From Afipia sp. 1NLS2 (GTDB lineage: Bacteria; Pseudomonadota; Alphaproteobacteria; Rhizobiales; Xanthobacteraceae): a DNA stretch of 64,000 nt. The position numbers were made by a program, and so were the translations under genes. The notes beneath the pieces are model-generated. The model was not told the DNA's origin. It ran no database searches and saw only the letters and a program-made list of their open reading frames with translations. Below are positions 7,892 to 19,113 of this stretch, piece after piece (the first letter of the stretch is position 1; the number at the start of each line of letters is the position of its first letter). Location: the NCBI RefSeq assembly GCF_000178995.1, contig NZ_ADVZ01000006.1, forward strand, positions 62,001-126,000. Reading direction: 5' to 3'.

Positions 7892-9154
7892 TTAAGCTGT
7901 GTGTGATGCGATCCGAGCTTTCCTGCGCCTGAGCGCGTCCAGTCTCTTTCGATTTATAAAAATGATGTCCAAGAGCTTTTTCTCATCCAAGGGAGCGGAC
8001 AGGTAATCTAGGATTGTCTCTCGTTTGCGAAACTTAAAGCGGTTCCAAAGGAAGAATCGAATCATCGTACCAAGGTAAAGGCTGCCGTACTGAGCACACA
8101 ACAAAGCGTGGTCTCCTGCTTCGCCTCGATGTACGATCCGGTTTCGGAATTCCTGGATGAAGTTTAATCGCATCGCTGCGTGTCGATGATCGTCAAATAT
8201 CGAACTAGCACGTTCGACAATGCGCTCGCTCGGCTCCTTCTCTTCCCGCGAGCATAGGAGCTCGATACCCGTCCAGAATTTCAGGAGTGCAGTTTCAATA
8301 TGGCTGGTCTCCAGCCCCTCCTGAAATTGCAGCACGGATTGGATGAGGCGTTCTTTAAAATCGATGCGCGAAAGATCGTATGTGATATGTTTTGCGCAGA
8401 TCGCGATCTCGTCAGTTGGCTGAGATTGCCAGACTGAAAAATTTCTCTTCCATTGCGACGGATAGTGATTTTCAGATTGCCAGTTTCCCAGCTTGGCCGC
8501 TACCGTATCGATGATGAAAATCGGGGATGCCGAAAGAAACTTTCCAATTGGTGCATTCGGAAATCCGAAACGTTTACTAACGCCGTATCCATCGGCAGCA
8601 AGATTGATGACGCCAAGAGCGTACTTCATGTTGCGATACGCGGCATCAACCGCCGAACGCTCGCTAGTACTCGTTACTTTAATCGTCATATAATTAAAGT
8701 CAGTGTGTAAGTTCAGGCGGCTGCGCTCGTAGCCGTCCAATTTGCTAATTACTTTAACACACAAGGGTGGCAGGCTCGCCCGTATATCAATGGTCCCATC
8801 GATTGATGCGATCCTCTTTGGCAATTTCGCCCCCAACTGAGCATTGATCTGTGCCACCGCAATGAAGGACCTTGGCTCTTTGCTCAGCAACCCCTTTAGG
8901 TACGCTCGAATCTTTTGGATGAAGAACTTGGCTGAAAAATCTTTGCCGCGAGCGCACTCATTCAAAGCATGCCAAATTGCACCGTCCTTGATGTGACCCT
9001 CGACGGAAGGTGTAAATGTCAGATTATAGATGAGTTCAAAGGTGCCCCGCTCAAGAGCGCCACTCTCCCAACTTATCCGTCCTTCATGTTCTTTGGGAAT
9101 TCCGGACAGGGCCTGTAAGGCTTCCGCTAGATGCTTCTTTCCTTGAATATGCAT
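7892..9154 (-). CDS. HEPN-domain protein (ApeA-like HEPN), function unknown
   Basis: The 420-aa protein has an unassigned N-terminal region and a C-terminal helical HEPN-like domain at about 280-390. This contains LLKFWTGIELLCS and the R-x4-H motif RNRIVH at about 337-342. In HEPN ribonucleases this motif is the catalytic RNA-cutting site, and ApeA-like HEPN proteins occur in phage-defence genes. No antitoxin, methylase or helicase partner is adjacent. Base composition is lower in GC than the core genes. A role as defence nuclease is plausible but unproven. Confidence 0.6.
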   Translation of the reverse strand: MHIQGKKHLAEALQALSGIPKEHEGRISWESGALERGTFELIYNLTFTPSVEGHIKDGAIWHALNECARGKDFSAKFFIQKIRAYLKGLLSKEPRSFIAVAQINAQLGAKLPKRIASIDGTIDIRASLPPLCVKVISKLDGYERSRLNLHTDFNYMTIKVTSTSERSAVDAAYRNMKYALGVINLAADGYGVSKRFGFPNAPIGKFLSASPIFIIDTVAAKLGNWQSENHYPSQWKRNFSVWQSQPTDEIAICAKHITYDLSRIDFKERLIQSVLQFQEGLETSHIETALLKFWTGIELLCSREEKEPSERIVERASSIFDDHRHAAMRLNFIQEFRNRIVHRGEAGDHALLCAQYGSLYLGTMIRFFLWNRFKFRKRETILDYLSAPLDEKKLLDIIFINRKRLDALRRRKARIASHTA

Positions 9155-9335
9155 TCAGGTCGGCCACTTCCTGTTCGTTGGCATACACCATCCTTGCTCC
9201 CGACAAGACCGGCGACGACACGCAGTGTTGGGAAAGAATGACGGAAATAGAGCGGCAGCTAGCTTACATGGTGTGACTGCCGAGGACAGCCTAAAGCCAG
9301 TTACTTCGAGGCCAGTTTTCCACCGATCCATTTCT

Positions 9336-9875
9336 TCATGAGACTAGTAGTCCTTCGATCCTCTCGATCTCTTTGTCTATCGGCAGCCAATCGGCCGTTC
9401 GTGGCAGTCCCATTATTCGCTCAATACGTCGGCGTTTGGACAATTGGCTTCGGAGGTCTGTGATTGACGCGCGATAGTTATCGATCGCCTTTGTCCGCCC
9501 GATGCGTTGAACTTCATCTTCAAACAGGCGTCGCAGATCATCCGGCGATGGCCGGACTAAAAGCCCTAAACCTTCGACCGGGATCGGCTTCGAAAAAGGT
9601 GGCCAACCTACCCTTGGCCCGAATTCATTGCCTTCAATGTCGCGATATTTAGGGCCAAGCTTGCACCAATCAGGCAGTTGCGCGTATGCGATTTTCCATC
9701 GCTCGTCTAGTTGCCGTTGCTGCTCCAGCAGTTCATCGCGACGACGCAACAGGACTGCGACTTCTTCATTCGGCGGTTGAGATGGGAGTTCGCTGTCAGC
9801 CCTGACGGCTGTCTGGGTCAACGGAAGAAGTAATGATCCGGCGATAAATCCACGTCGCGTCGGGCGCAAAGGCAT
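9336..9875 (-). CDS. Small Tat-exported protein, function unknown
   Basis: The 179-aa protein starts with a twin-arginine signal (TRRGFIAGSLLLPLTQTAVRA), predicted to be cut near residue 27. The mature part is charged and helical, with a likely coiled coil early on (EEVAVLLRRRDELLEQQRQL) and another near the C-terminus (SQLSKRRRIERIM). No cofactor site is visible. I do not recognise the family. It is flanked by 180-base and 550-base non-coding stretches. Confidence 0.55.
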   Translation of the reverse strand: MPLRPTRRGFIAGSLLLPLTQTAVRADSELPSQPPNEEVAVLLRRRDELLEQQRQLDERWKIAYAQLPDWCKLGPKYRDIEGNEFGPRVGWPPFSKPIPVEGLGLLVRPSPDDLRRLFEDEVQRIGRTKAIDNYRASITDLRSQLSKRRRIERIMGLPRTADWLPIDKEIERIEGLLVS

Positions 9876-10422
9876 CGGTGACCTCTCGTCAGTGAGGCCA
9901 TCTCGTATCCGTAGATTTTCAGGGTGATGTCAACGGCGACGTTCCCGAGAATTCTGATCGCCAAATCTTATCTTTGTCGATCAGCCGAAAGGCCTTACGT
10001 TTTGCCTTCGCAAAAAATTTGTCTTATCGGGCGAGTTTCTCATCGGCCTTTATAAATATCATTGGAGCAGCGCAGACCAAGTGCACTGTTCTCGCCATAG
10101 CCTCTCCCATTAGCGTTTGGTCGGCCGCTGCAGCGATACTGATGTTCGCCAGTTGTCTTGATGGGATGCGGAAAGACATCGTTGATCGCAAGATCGCGCT
10201 GCTAGTCCTTCTATGAGCTGAATGTGAATGTATGTGAATGTGTTTGGTTTGGGTCTGGTGTCAGTATGCTCGAATTCAAATGAACATCAGGATCGTGAAT
10301 GAAGCCAGCTACTAGACGATGAACGATTGCACCAACGAGGATAACCAACCAACACAACTGATCCTGATGATTACCCCGATGAAACTTCATCCAAGAACAA
10401 CAATAAGAGGAACAACCTCACA
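9876..10422. other. Non-coding stretch upstream of the HUH-like gene
   Basis: This 547-base stretch has no convincing gene. A frame of 80 codons at 9974-10216 lacks a ribosome site and family resemblance. A short direct repeat of TGAATG/TGTGAATG units lies at about 10219-10242 (three GAATG copies within 24 bases). An AAC/CAA-rich, low-GC leader precedes the ATG at 10423. If the next gene is a replication initiator, this could hold its origin. Confidence 0.35.
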
Positions 10423-11256
10423 ATGCAGTATCTTCATAAACAGCAAATCGACGGCATCGTTGATCACATCACTGATATCTATCGAAACCATCCATCAACG
10501 AAGCACGATATCGAACAAGCGTTGATCGATAATGTCTTCATGGTCACGATGAAATCCAATGATTTTGATTTACGAGGCTTGGTCAATCAAAGTCACAACA
10601 GGCCATTCCAGGTTAAACTAACAACGAATGCTGGCTGGAATCGATCATTACAGCAAATAGGACAACGGCAGGCCAATCCACCACTTCATCTGTATCTGGA
10701 CGCATACGATCGCTTCAATCGATACCTGTTGACGCAATCGTTTGGACCTAATTTCGTTCGAAAGAGACGTTTCCAGCCACTGAGTTATGCGTTCATCGAT
10801 TTTCCAGGATCACGAGGACGACGTGATAGAGGCGAGCGAATATCCAGAGCAACATTGCTTGGATCAGGTCGTCTTCATATACATGCTGTTGTTGCTGTAC
10901 GACCAGGTGAAGGCCAGCGATGTATTCAGCCACTCCGACACATGCTCAACGGTTTCGATGATGACCTGAAAAAGTTTGGCGACATCCGAATCAATCATTT
11001 CGATCCGAATGAGGGTCTTTTCAATTTAATCGATTACTGTTCGAAGGGTGCCCAAGCAGTCGATGATCGCCATGCGTGGGGTGATATGTATCAAGTGTTC
11101 CCGCCAGAACGGGGTGCCAGATCATCGTCGAAAGCATCCTCGGTAGCCCGACGAAACCCCTCCGGCCATTGTGCGCCGAAAGCTGTCAACGTACGTGGCA
11201 AGCAAAGATTTTTGTTAGGGCAGAAGTTAGGGCACTATACCAAGATGATCAGATAA
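10423..11256 (+). CDS. Putative HUH-type replication initiator-like protein
   Basis: The 277-aa product has GRLHIHAVVAVRPG at about residues 148-161. Its His-x-His between hydrophobic residues matches HUH motif 2 of rolling-circle initiators and relaxases. About 60 residues later comes IDYCSKGAQ, a Tyr followed by Lys as in the nucleophile block, though with shorter spacing (YxxK) than the common YxxxK. The first 110 residues (YLDAYDRFNRYLLTQSFG) resemble N-termini of phage and plasmid replication proteins. The last 40 residues are low in conservation cues and end 33 bases from the tRNA-Ser, so the 3' end may be altered by integration. Family assignment is tentative. Confidence 0.5.
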   Translation: MQYLHKQQIDGIVDHITDIYRNHPSTKHDIEQALIDNVFMVTMKSNDFDLRGLVNQSHNRPFQVKLTTNAGWNRSLQQIGQRQANPPLHLYLDAYDRFNRYLLTQSFGPNFVRKRRFQPLSYAFIDFPGSRGRRDRGERISRATLLGSGRLHIHAVVAVRPGEGQRCIQPLRHMLNGFDDDLKKFGDIRINHFDPNEGLFNLIDYCSKGAQAVDDRHAWGDMYQVFPPERGARSSSKASSVARRNPSGHCAPKAVNVRGKQRFLLGQKLGHYTKMIR

Positions 11257-11288
11257 GTTATGTAAATTCAAATACTTATGTGATAATC

Positions 11289-11378
11289 TGGCGGAGAGGG
11301 AGGGATTCGAACCCCCGATAGGCTTGCACCTATGCCGCATTTCGAGTGCGGTGCATTCGACCACTCTGCCACCTCTCC
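11289..11378 (-). tRNA. tRNA-Ser, anticodon CGA
   Basis: The 90-base minus-strand gene has matching acceptor arms GGAGAGG/CCTCTCC, encoded CCA, T-loop GGTTCGAATC, a long variable arm typical of serine tRNAs and anticodon CGA in CACTCGAAATG. The gene is intact. The island-like DNA lies on its 3' side, the usual integration end for tyrosine-recombinase elements. Confidence 0.97.
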
Positions 11379-11499
11379 GGCATTGTCCGGCGCGGGGCCG
11401 TCGGTCGGGCCGACTTTTAGGCGAGGTTCGTCTGAGACTCAAGCTGTTAGGCTGCCTCGTTTTTGAGGTTTTCCGTGAGATTTGAGGTCCGATTCGTGA

Positions 11500-11535
11500 T
11501 AAAAGCCGCCCATGGAGGTCCATGGGCGGCTTTTA
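11500..11535. terminator. Bidirectional rho-independent terminator
   Basis: A near-perfect 15-bp stem (arms 11500-11514 and 11521-11535) encloses GAGGTC, with A/T runs on both sides. It can end the minus-strand HhH gene transcript at 11585. Confidence 0.85.
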
Positions 11536-11584
11536 CGGATTTTCTGACAACCGGCCAGATTTGTTCCTGCGAAGGGCCGGTCCG

Positions 11585-11950
11585 TTATTTCTGCTTGGCG
11601 ATGATCTGCCCCTTGATCGCGGCATAGGTCTTTTCCGGAATGACCTTCTTGTGCACGAGGTCGTCCTTGCCCTTGTAGGGACGGTTCTTGATGATCGCGG
11701 CCGAATAGGCGTCGCCGATGCCCTTCAGCGACTTGAGTTCGTCGGCGCTCGCCGAGTTGATGTCGATGAGCTCTTTCTGGGCGGCGGCCTTCGGCGCCAT
11801 CTTGTCCGACTTCGGCGTGGAGACGGGTGCGGTTTTCGGCGCCATCGTCGTGCCGGGTGCAGGCTGCATGGACTGGGCGAAAGAAGGCGTGGCGAAGAGG
11901 CCGAGCGCGAGCAGGGCGGCGGTCAGGGAAACAGGCTTGAAGTATCGCAT
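11585..11950 (-). CDS. Helix-hairpin-helix (ComEA-like) DNA-binding protein, exported
   Basis: The 121-aa protein has a Sec signal peptide (residues 1-25, SFAQS), a Pro/Lys-rich linker, and a single C-terminal HhH domain with DINSASADELKSLKGIGDAY and a second hairpin half. This is the ComEA/YbaV plan: a periplasmic protein that could bind DNA nonspecifically. Only this part of a competence system is present here. An isolated copy like this is common in alphaproteobacteria, and its role there is not established. Confidence 0.85.
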   Translation of the reverse strand: MRYFKPVSLTAALLALGLFATPSFAQSMQPAPGTTMAPKTAPVSTPKSDKMAPKAAAQKELIDINSASADELKSLKGIGDAYSAAIIKNRPYKGKDDLVHKKVIPEKTYAAIKGQIIAKQK

Positions 11951-12099
11951 CGAAAGCGTCCTCCGGGACGGGGTTGGTAACGCCTTCGAGTGAGCGGACG
12001 ATTCATGGCCGCGCTGTGGCCTTGAAATGAACGGCAGATAAATCGCGAAAATAATTTTCGGGGGAGAGTGCGGATATCCGCGGCGCTCGCGCGGAGACT

Positions 12100-12690
12100 C
12101 TACGAGCCGGAGTTGAGTGCCTTCTCGATCTCGGGCTTGAGCACTGTTTCGAGATTGTTCGGGGTGATCGGGCCGATCAGCTTGAAAGCAATCGTGCCCT
12201 TGCGGTCAATCACGAAAGTTTCCGGCACGCCGTAGACGCCCCAATCGATCGCCGCGCGCCCGTTGCCGTCGCTGCCGACCGCCATGAACGGATTTCCGTA
12301 GCGGCCGAGAAAGCGGCGGGCGTTGTCGGGTGCGTCCTTGTAGTTGATGCCGACGAGCTGGATGCGCTTGTCCTGCGCGAGCCTCATCAACAGCGGCGCT
12401 TCGTCGTGGCACGGCACGCACCACGAGGCCCACACGTTCACCACCGTCACCCGCTGCTTGAACGCGGCCGGATCGAGTCCGGGAATGGACACTCCGTCGC
12501 GAGCCAATTCCGCCACCGGCGGCAAAGGCGTCAGAGGTGCAGGATGGCCGATTAAAGCTGACGGAATTCGCGAGGGGTCGCCTTCGCGGAGACCGAACCA
12601 GAACATCACCGCCAGCCCGCAGAACACCAGAAGCGGCAGAGCGAGCAGCCAGGAGCGTCGTGAACGAGGCTGGTTCAGTTCGGATGTCAT
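12100..12690 (-). CDS. ccmG: Thiol:disulfide interchange protein CcmG/DsbE
   Basis: The 196-aa protein has an N-terminal membrane anchor (residues 14-32) and a thioredoxin fold with the active site WASWCVPC at about 91-98, the acidic CcmG-type Glu (HDEAPLL), and the cis-Pro region GVPETFVIDRKG. It reduces apocytochrome c heme-binding cysteines in the periplasm. Its start overlaps the ccmD stop by 4 bases, so it is translated with the ccm operon. Confidence 0.95.
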   Translation of the reverse strand: MTSELNQPRSRRSWLLALPLLVFCGLAVMFWFGLREGDPSRIPSALIGHPAPLTPLPPVAELARDGVSIPGLDPAAFKQRVTVVNVWASWCVPCHDEAPLLMRLAQDKRIQLVGINYKDAPDNARRFLGRYGNPFMAVGSDGNGRAAIDWGVYGVPETFVIDRKGTIAFKLIGPITPNNLETVLKPEIEKALNSGS

Positions 12691-12866
12691 GTCTGTTCGG
12701 AGGCCTTGCCGGATCGCCGCGTCACGCCGCTGGCTTCAAGGCGGCGCAGTTCGGTTTGCTGGCGTCGATAATCCGCGGCAATGGCCGCAATCAGGCCGCC
12801 GACGACCAGCACGACCAGCGCGTAGGAGGTCCCGATAAAAACCGCATAGGGTCCGAGTGCGCTCAT
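12687..12866 (-). CDS. ccmD: Heme exporter protein CcmD
   Basis: The 59-aa protein has one transmembrane helix (GTSYALVVLVVGGLIAAIAA) followed by a basic cytoplasmic tail (RRQQTELRRLE), the normal CcmD form. It overlaps ccmC by 4 bases and ccmG by 4 bases. CcmD helps release holo-CcmE from the CcmABC complex. It is easily missed because of its size and because a longer frame covers it in the same phase. Confidence 0.93.
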   Translation of the reverse strand: MSALGPYAVFIGTSYALVVLVVGGLIAAIAADYRRQQTELRRLEASGVTRRSGKASEQT

Positions 12867-13594
12867 GAGGCGCGTCCGTCGGCCTGCATCATCTGCAGGG
12901 TTCGTACCCGTCGCCGCAGGATCTCGTTGCGCATGGCGGCGAGATGCAGCGTGATGAACAGCAGCGTGAAGGCAATCGCCATCGTGAATAGTGGAATGAG
13001 GAAGGCGCGGTCGAGCGTTGGTCCGCCCATGCGGAATACAGATTCGCCCTGATGCAGCGTATTCCACCACTCCACGGAAAACTTGATGATCGGGATGTTG
13101 ATCGCGCCGACCAGCGTCAGCACGGCGGCGGCGCGTGCCGCGCGGGTGGGATCTTCCACCGCGCGCCACAGCGCGATCAGGCTGAGATACATCAGAAACA
13201 GGATCAGCACGGAGGTGAGCCGCGCGTCCCACTGCCAGTAGGTGCCCCACATCGGCCGGCCCCAGAGCGAGCCGGTGGCGAGCGCGAGAAAGGTGAAGGA
13301 TGCGCCGATCGGCGCTGCGGCCTTGGCGGCGACATCGGCCAGCGGATGCTTCCACACCAGCGTGCCGAGCGCCGAGACGCTCATCACCATCCAGACGAAC
13401 ATCGACAACCACGCATTGGGAACGTGGATGAACATGATCTTCACGGTCGCGCCCTGCTGGTAGTCATCGGGCGCGGTCCATGACTGGTACAACCCAAGCG
13501 CCAGCAACAGCGCGGTCGCAATCGCGAGCCATGGCAGGACGCGGGCGGTGAAGGCCATAAAACGCGAGGGATTGGCGAGCCGGGCGAGGAACAT
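12863..13594 (-). CDS. ccmC: Heme exporter protein CcmC
   Basis: The 243-aa integral membrane protein has six predicted helices and the tryptophan-rich heme-handling motif WGTYWQWDARLTS at about 126-138, flanked by conserved His residues (HVPNAW and the H in HQGESVF). It loads heme onto CcmE at the periplasmic face. It lies downstream of ccmB after an 83-base gap. Confidence 0.95.
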   Translation of the reverse strand: MFLARLANPSRFMAFTARVLPWLAIATALLLALGLYQSWTAPDDYQQGATVKIMFIHVPNAWLSMFVWMVMSVSALGTLVWKHPLADVAAKAAAPIGASFTFLALATGSLWGRPMWGTYWQWDARLTSVLILFLMYLSLIALWRAVEDPTRAARAAAVLTLVGAINIPIIKFSVEWWNTLHQGESVFRMGGPTLDRAFLIPLFTMAIAFTLLFITLHLAAMRNEILRRRVRTLQMMQADGRAS

Positions 13595-13677
13595 GGCGGC
13601 GTTTTAGCGATGCGGCGGTAGCGGCGCAATGAGGTCCATGAATAACATTTTGATCTGGATCATATTTAATCCAGCAC

Positions 13678-14346
13678 TTAGTCCAGCCCTTGCCGCAGGC
13701 TGGCCGCGGCCGCGAGCGGGCCGATAATGAAGCCCGCGAGCGTCAGCGCACAGAGGATAGAGAAAGGTGCGCCGAACCGGCCTTGTTCCGCGATGGCGGC
13801 GTTGGAGGCGGCGACGCCGAAGATCAACACCGGGATCGATAGCGGCAGGACCAGCACCGCCAGCAACAGGCCGCCGCGACGCATGGTCACGGCGAGTGCC
13901 GCGCCGATCATGCCGGTGAATGTGAGGGCGGGGGTGCCGGCGAGTAGCGTCAGCGCCACGAACAGGGATGTTTCGGGTTCGAGATTGAGCAGCACGCCGA
14001 GCAGCGGAGTTGCGGCGATCAGCGGCAGGCCGGTGGCGAGCCAGTGCGCGAGGCCCTTGGCGAGGCAGCTCATCTCGAGCGGCATCTCGCTCATCAGCAA
14101 AAGGTCGAGCGAGCCGTCGTCCTGGTCGGCGGTGAAAAGACGGTCGAGCGTGAGCAGGCTCGCGAGCATGGCGCCAAGCCACAGCACGGCGGGGCCGATC
14201 CGCTTCAAGAGCGGCACGTCGGGGCCGAGTGCGAACGGCATCAGCACGACGACGCTGAGGAAGAACAGCACGCCTAGCAGGCCGCCACCGCCGAGCCGCC
14301 ATGAAATCCGCAGATCGCGCTGGATCAGAGCGAGGAAGGCGCTCAT
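13678..14346 (-). CDS. ccmB: Heme exporter protein CcmB
   Basis: The 222-aa ABC membrane subunit has six predicted helices and the N-terminal ALIQRDLRISWRLGG plus DQDDGSLDLLLMSEMP, both typical for CcmB. It pairs with CcmA. Its start overlaps the ccmA stop by 4 bases (ATGA). Confidence 0.95.
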   Translation of the reverse strand: MSAFLALIQRDLRISWRLGGGGLLGVLFFLSVVVLMPFALGPDVPLLKRIGPAVLWLGAMLASLLTLDRLFTADQDDGSLDLLLMSEMPLEMSCLAKGLAHWLATGLPLIAATPLLGVLLNLEPETSLFVALTLLAGTPALTFTGMIGAALAVTMRRGGLLLAVLVLPLSIPVLIFGVAASNAAIAEQGRFGAPFSILCALTLAGFIIGPLAAAASLRQGLD

Positions 14347-14945
14347 GCGCGTGCTCCCAGCCGTAATTCGCGTGTGGCGATCCCGAGCGGGACGTGGGTT
14401 GCGGCTGCAATCAGGCCGCCGCTGTCGAGATGTGACTGCATGATGGTGATAAAAGCCGATTGGCCTGCAGCATCGAGCGCCGTCGCGGGCTCGTCGAGCA
14501 GCCAGATCGGCCGCTTCACGGCGATGAGACGCGCAATCGACAGCCGCCGCTTCTGTCCTGCCGACAGGAAGCCTGCCGGCAAATGGCCGATGGCTCCAAG
14601 CCCAACCGACATCAAGGCTTGCTCGATATCCATAGCGGGGCTGCCGAGATAGTGCTGCCAGAATGTGAGATTTTCACGCGCGCTCAACGCGGGCTTGAAG
14701 GGATCGCGGTGGCCGAGATAGTGCGCCTGCTCGGCGAGAGTTACTTCGGGAGCGCTTTCCTGATAATGAATGCATCCGCCGGCGAGCGGCAGCAGCCCCG
14801 CGAGGATACGCAGCAGCGACGATTTGCCCGCACCGTTCGCGCCGGTAATGGCGAGTGCCTCGCCGGCTGCAATATCAAAACTGACGCCGGTAAAAACCGA
14901 GCGACTGCCTCTGGTACACGATATGTCTCGGCCGGAAAGCCCCAT
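14343..14945 (-). CDS. ccmA: Heme exporter ATP-binding protein CcmA
   Basis: The roughly 200-aa ATPase has Walker A GANGAGKSS, signature LSAGQKRRLSIARL and Walker B IWLLDEPATALD. ATG 14945 is preferred because homologues begin near LSGRDIxC; an in-frame TTG at 14966 would add seven residues. Neither has a clear ribosome site. It is the first gene of the minus-strand ccmABCDG run and diverges from acnA. Confidence 0.93.
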   Translation of the reverse strand: MGLSGRDISCTRGSRSVFTGVSFDIAAGEALAITGANGAGKSSLLRILAGLLPLAGGCIHYQESAPEVTLAEQAHYLGHRDPFKPALSARENLTFWQHYLGSPAMDIEQALMSVGLGAIGHLPAGFLSAGQKRRLSIARLIAVKRPIWLLDEPATALDAAGQSAFITIMQSHLDSGGLIAAATHVPLGIATRELRLGARA

Positions 14946-15163
14946 CAAAAACAATCCATTCCACAATATGGGAGATTTGGCGCGCCGCCATTACAGAACT
15001 GCATAAGGCAAAGACCAATGTCGTGTGGCGCGCAATCTGGAAAGATTCTATAAACCCGCGTCTGGTGCAGCCCGCAATGCCATACCGTGGAAAGCGGATG
15101 CCTCTTCCGAGGCGGCGGAGCGTGTTTGCGTGATGTCATCCTTTTAGATCGGGACCCCGCCTA

Positions 15164-17884
<2,721 letters not shown>

Positions 17885-18008
17885 TGCCTTTACGGCACAC
17901 AACGAACTGTGAAGTGGCTCACCGCGACGTGAGTGGCGATTCGGCTGCAAGAAAGCCTAAGACGAGGCGGATTTGCAGCGGTATTGCCGCTTCGGTTGAG
18001 GATTGCAG

Positions 18009-18782
18009 GTGACGCCTTTCGAGCCCATCGCCACATTGGCCTTCCGGCGCGCATCATTGTGCGCCGGGTCCGCGGTGGTTCTCGGCATGCTGATGATGGC
18101 AACCCCTGCGGACGCCGGCGATCCTCGGGGCGTGGTGGAATTGTTCACCTCGCAGGGGTGCTCGTCCTGTCCGCCCGCTGACAAGCTCCTCGGCGAATTC
18201 GCGAAGGACCCTTCGCTGATCGCACTCAGCCTGCCGATCGATTACTGGGACTATCTCGGCTGGAAGGACACGCTGGCGGACTCGCGTTTCTCCGCGCGGC
18301 AGAAAGCCTATTCCGCGGTGCGCGGCGACCGCGACGTCTATACGCCGCAAGTGGTGGTCAATGGCGTGAGGCATGTGCTCGGCAGCGACCGCAAGGGCAT
18401 CGAGGCGGCGCTCGAAAGGAGCCACGGCGAGCATGGCATCATGAGCGTGCCGGTGAAGCTCTCCAAGGCAGGTCACTACCTGAACGTCTCGGTGGCGGCA
18501 TCCGCCGGTCATCATGCCGAAGTGTGGATTTGCGCGGTGTCGAAAGCGGTTCCGATCACGATCGGCCGTGGCGAAAACAGCGGCCACCAGATCGTCTATC
18601 ACAACGTCGTCCGCAACGTGCTCAAGGTCGGCGACTGGGACGGCACGGCCAACACCTGGTCGGTGCCGCTGGAAAACATCTCGCGTGAAGGCGTCGATGC
18701 CGCGGCAGCCTATGTGCAGGATGGCACGCGCGACAGGCCGGGCCCGATGCTCGGCGCGGCCTATACCTCGCTCACCAATTGA
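18009..18782 (+). CDS. DUF1223-family exported protein, thioredoxin-like
   Basis: The protein of about 257 aa has a signal peptide ending near PADA-GD, then VELFTSQGCSSCPPADKLLG with a C-x-x-C, as in thioredoxin-like DUF1223 proteins. VYTPQVVVNGVRHVLGSD supplies the cis-Pro-like region. GTG 18009 is chosen; a TTG six bases earlier is also possible. Function is unknown, but a periplasmic redox role is plausible. It is followed by a strong terminator. Confidence 0.85.
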   Translation: MTPFEPIATLAFRRASLCAGSAVVLGMLMMATPADAGDPRGVVELFTSQGCSSCPPADKLLGEFAKDPSLIALSLPIDYWDYLGWKDTLADSRFSARQKAYSAVRGDRDVYTPQVVVNGVRHVLGSDRKGIEAALERSHGEHGIMSVPVKLSKAGHYLNVSVAASAGHHAEVWICAVSKAVPITIGRGENSGHQIVYHNVVRNVLKVGDWDGTANTWSVPLENISREGVDAAAAYVQDGTRDRPGPMLGAAYTSLTN

Positions 18783-19113
18783 TCTCCCATAACTGTGAGA
18801 CCATCGCCGCGCGGGCGTGAAGCCAGGCGGGCGAGAGGCTATGCGATTCGTTCAGGCAAAATAAAAGGGCCGGGGAGAGCGGCCCTTTAGTCGTTTCCCG
18901 GATCGGAGACCAATCACAGGTGAGGAAGAAACCAAGAAAAATAGACCCGATCCTGACGACCCCGGGGGGCTGGGGGCTGAGGAATCCGGTGCCGAAAGGA
19001 CCGGGTCAACCAATGCGCAGAGCCTCTCAAGCCCTGGCGGCGGCCGGGGGGCGGAAATCGGGCGGCATTATGATTTTTTCTAACGTTGCCGTGAGAGCCA
19101 GGTGAGATGACAA
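18783..19113. other. Non-coding stretch between DUF1223 and DUF2794 genes
   Basis: About 330 bases with one terminator hairpin at 18864-18888 and a purine-rich GAGGAAGAAACC stretch near 18919. No gene or RNA family is recognised in the rest. It should hold the promoter for the DUF2794 gene. Confidence 0.5.
18864..18888 (+). terminator. Rho-independent terminator after the DUF1223 gene
   Basis: AAAGGGCCG and CGGCCCTTT form a 9-bp stem with a 7-base loop, 80 bases after the stop codon, followed by TAGTCGTTT. Confidence 0.75.

Noticed and set aside
9974-10216. 80-codon frame on the plus strand
   Set aside because: No ribosome site, no conserved features, and base use like the flanking non-coding DNA.
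1-11288. A second copy of the tRNA-Ser 3' end as attachment site
   Set aside because: No copy of the tRNA 3' sequence was found by eye in this stretch; the other end may be outside the window.
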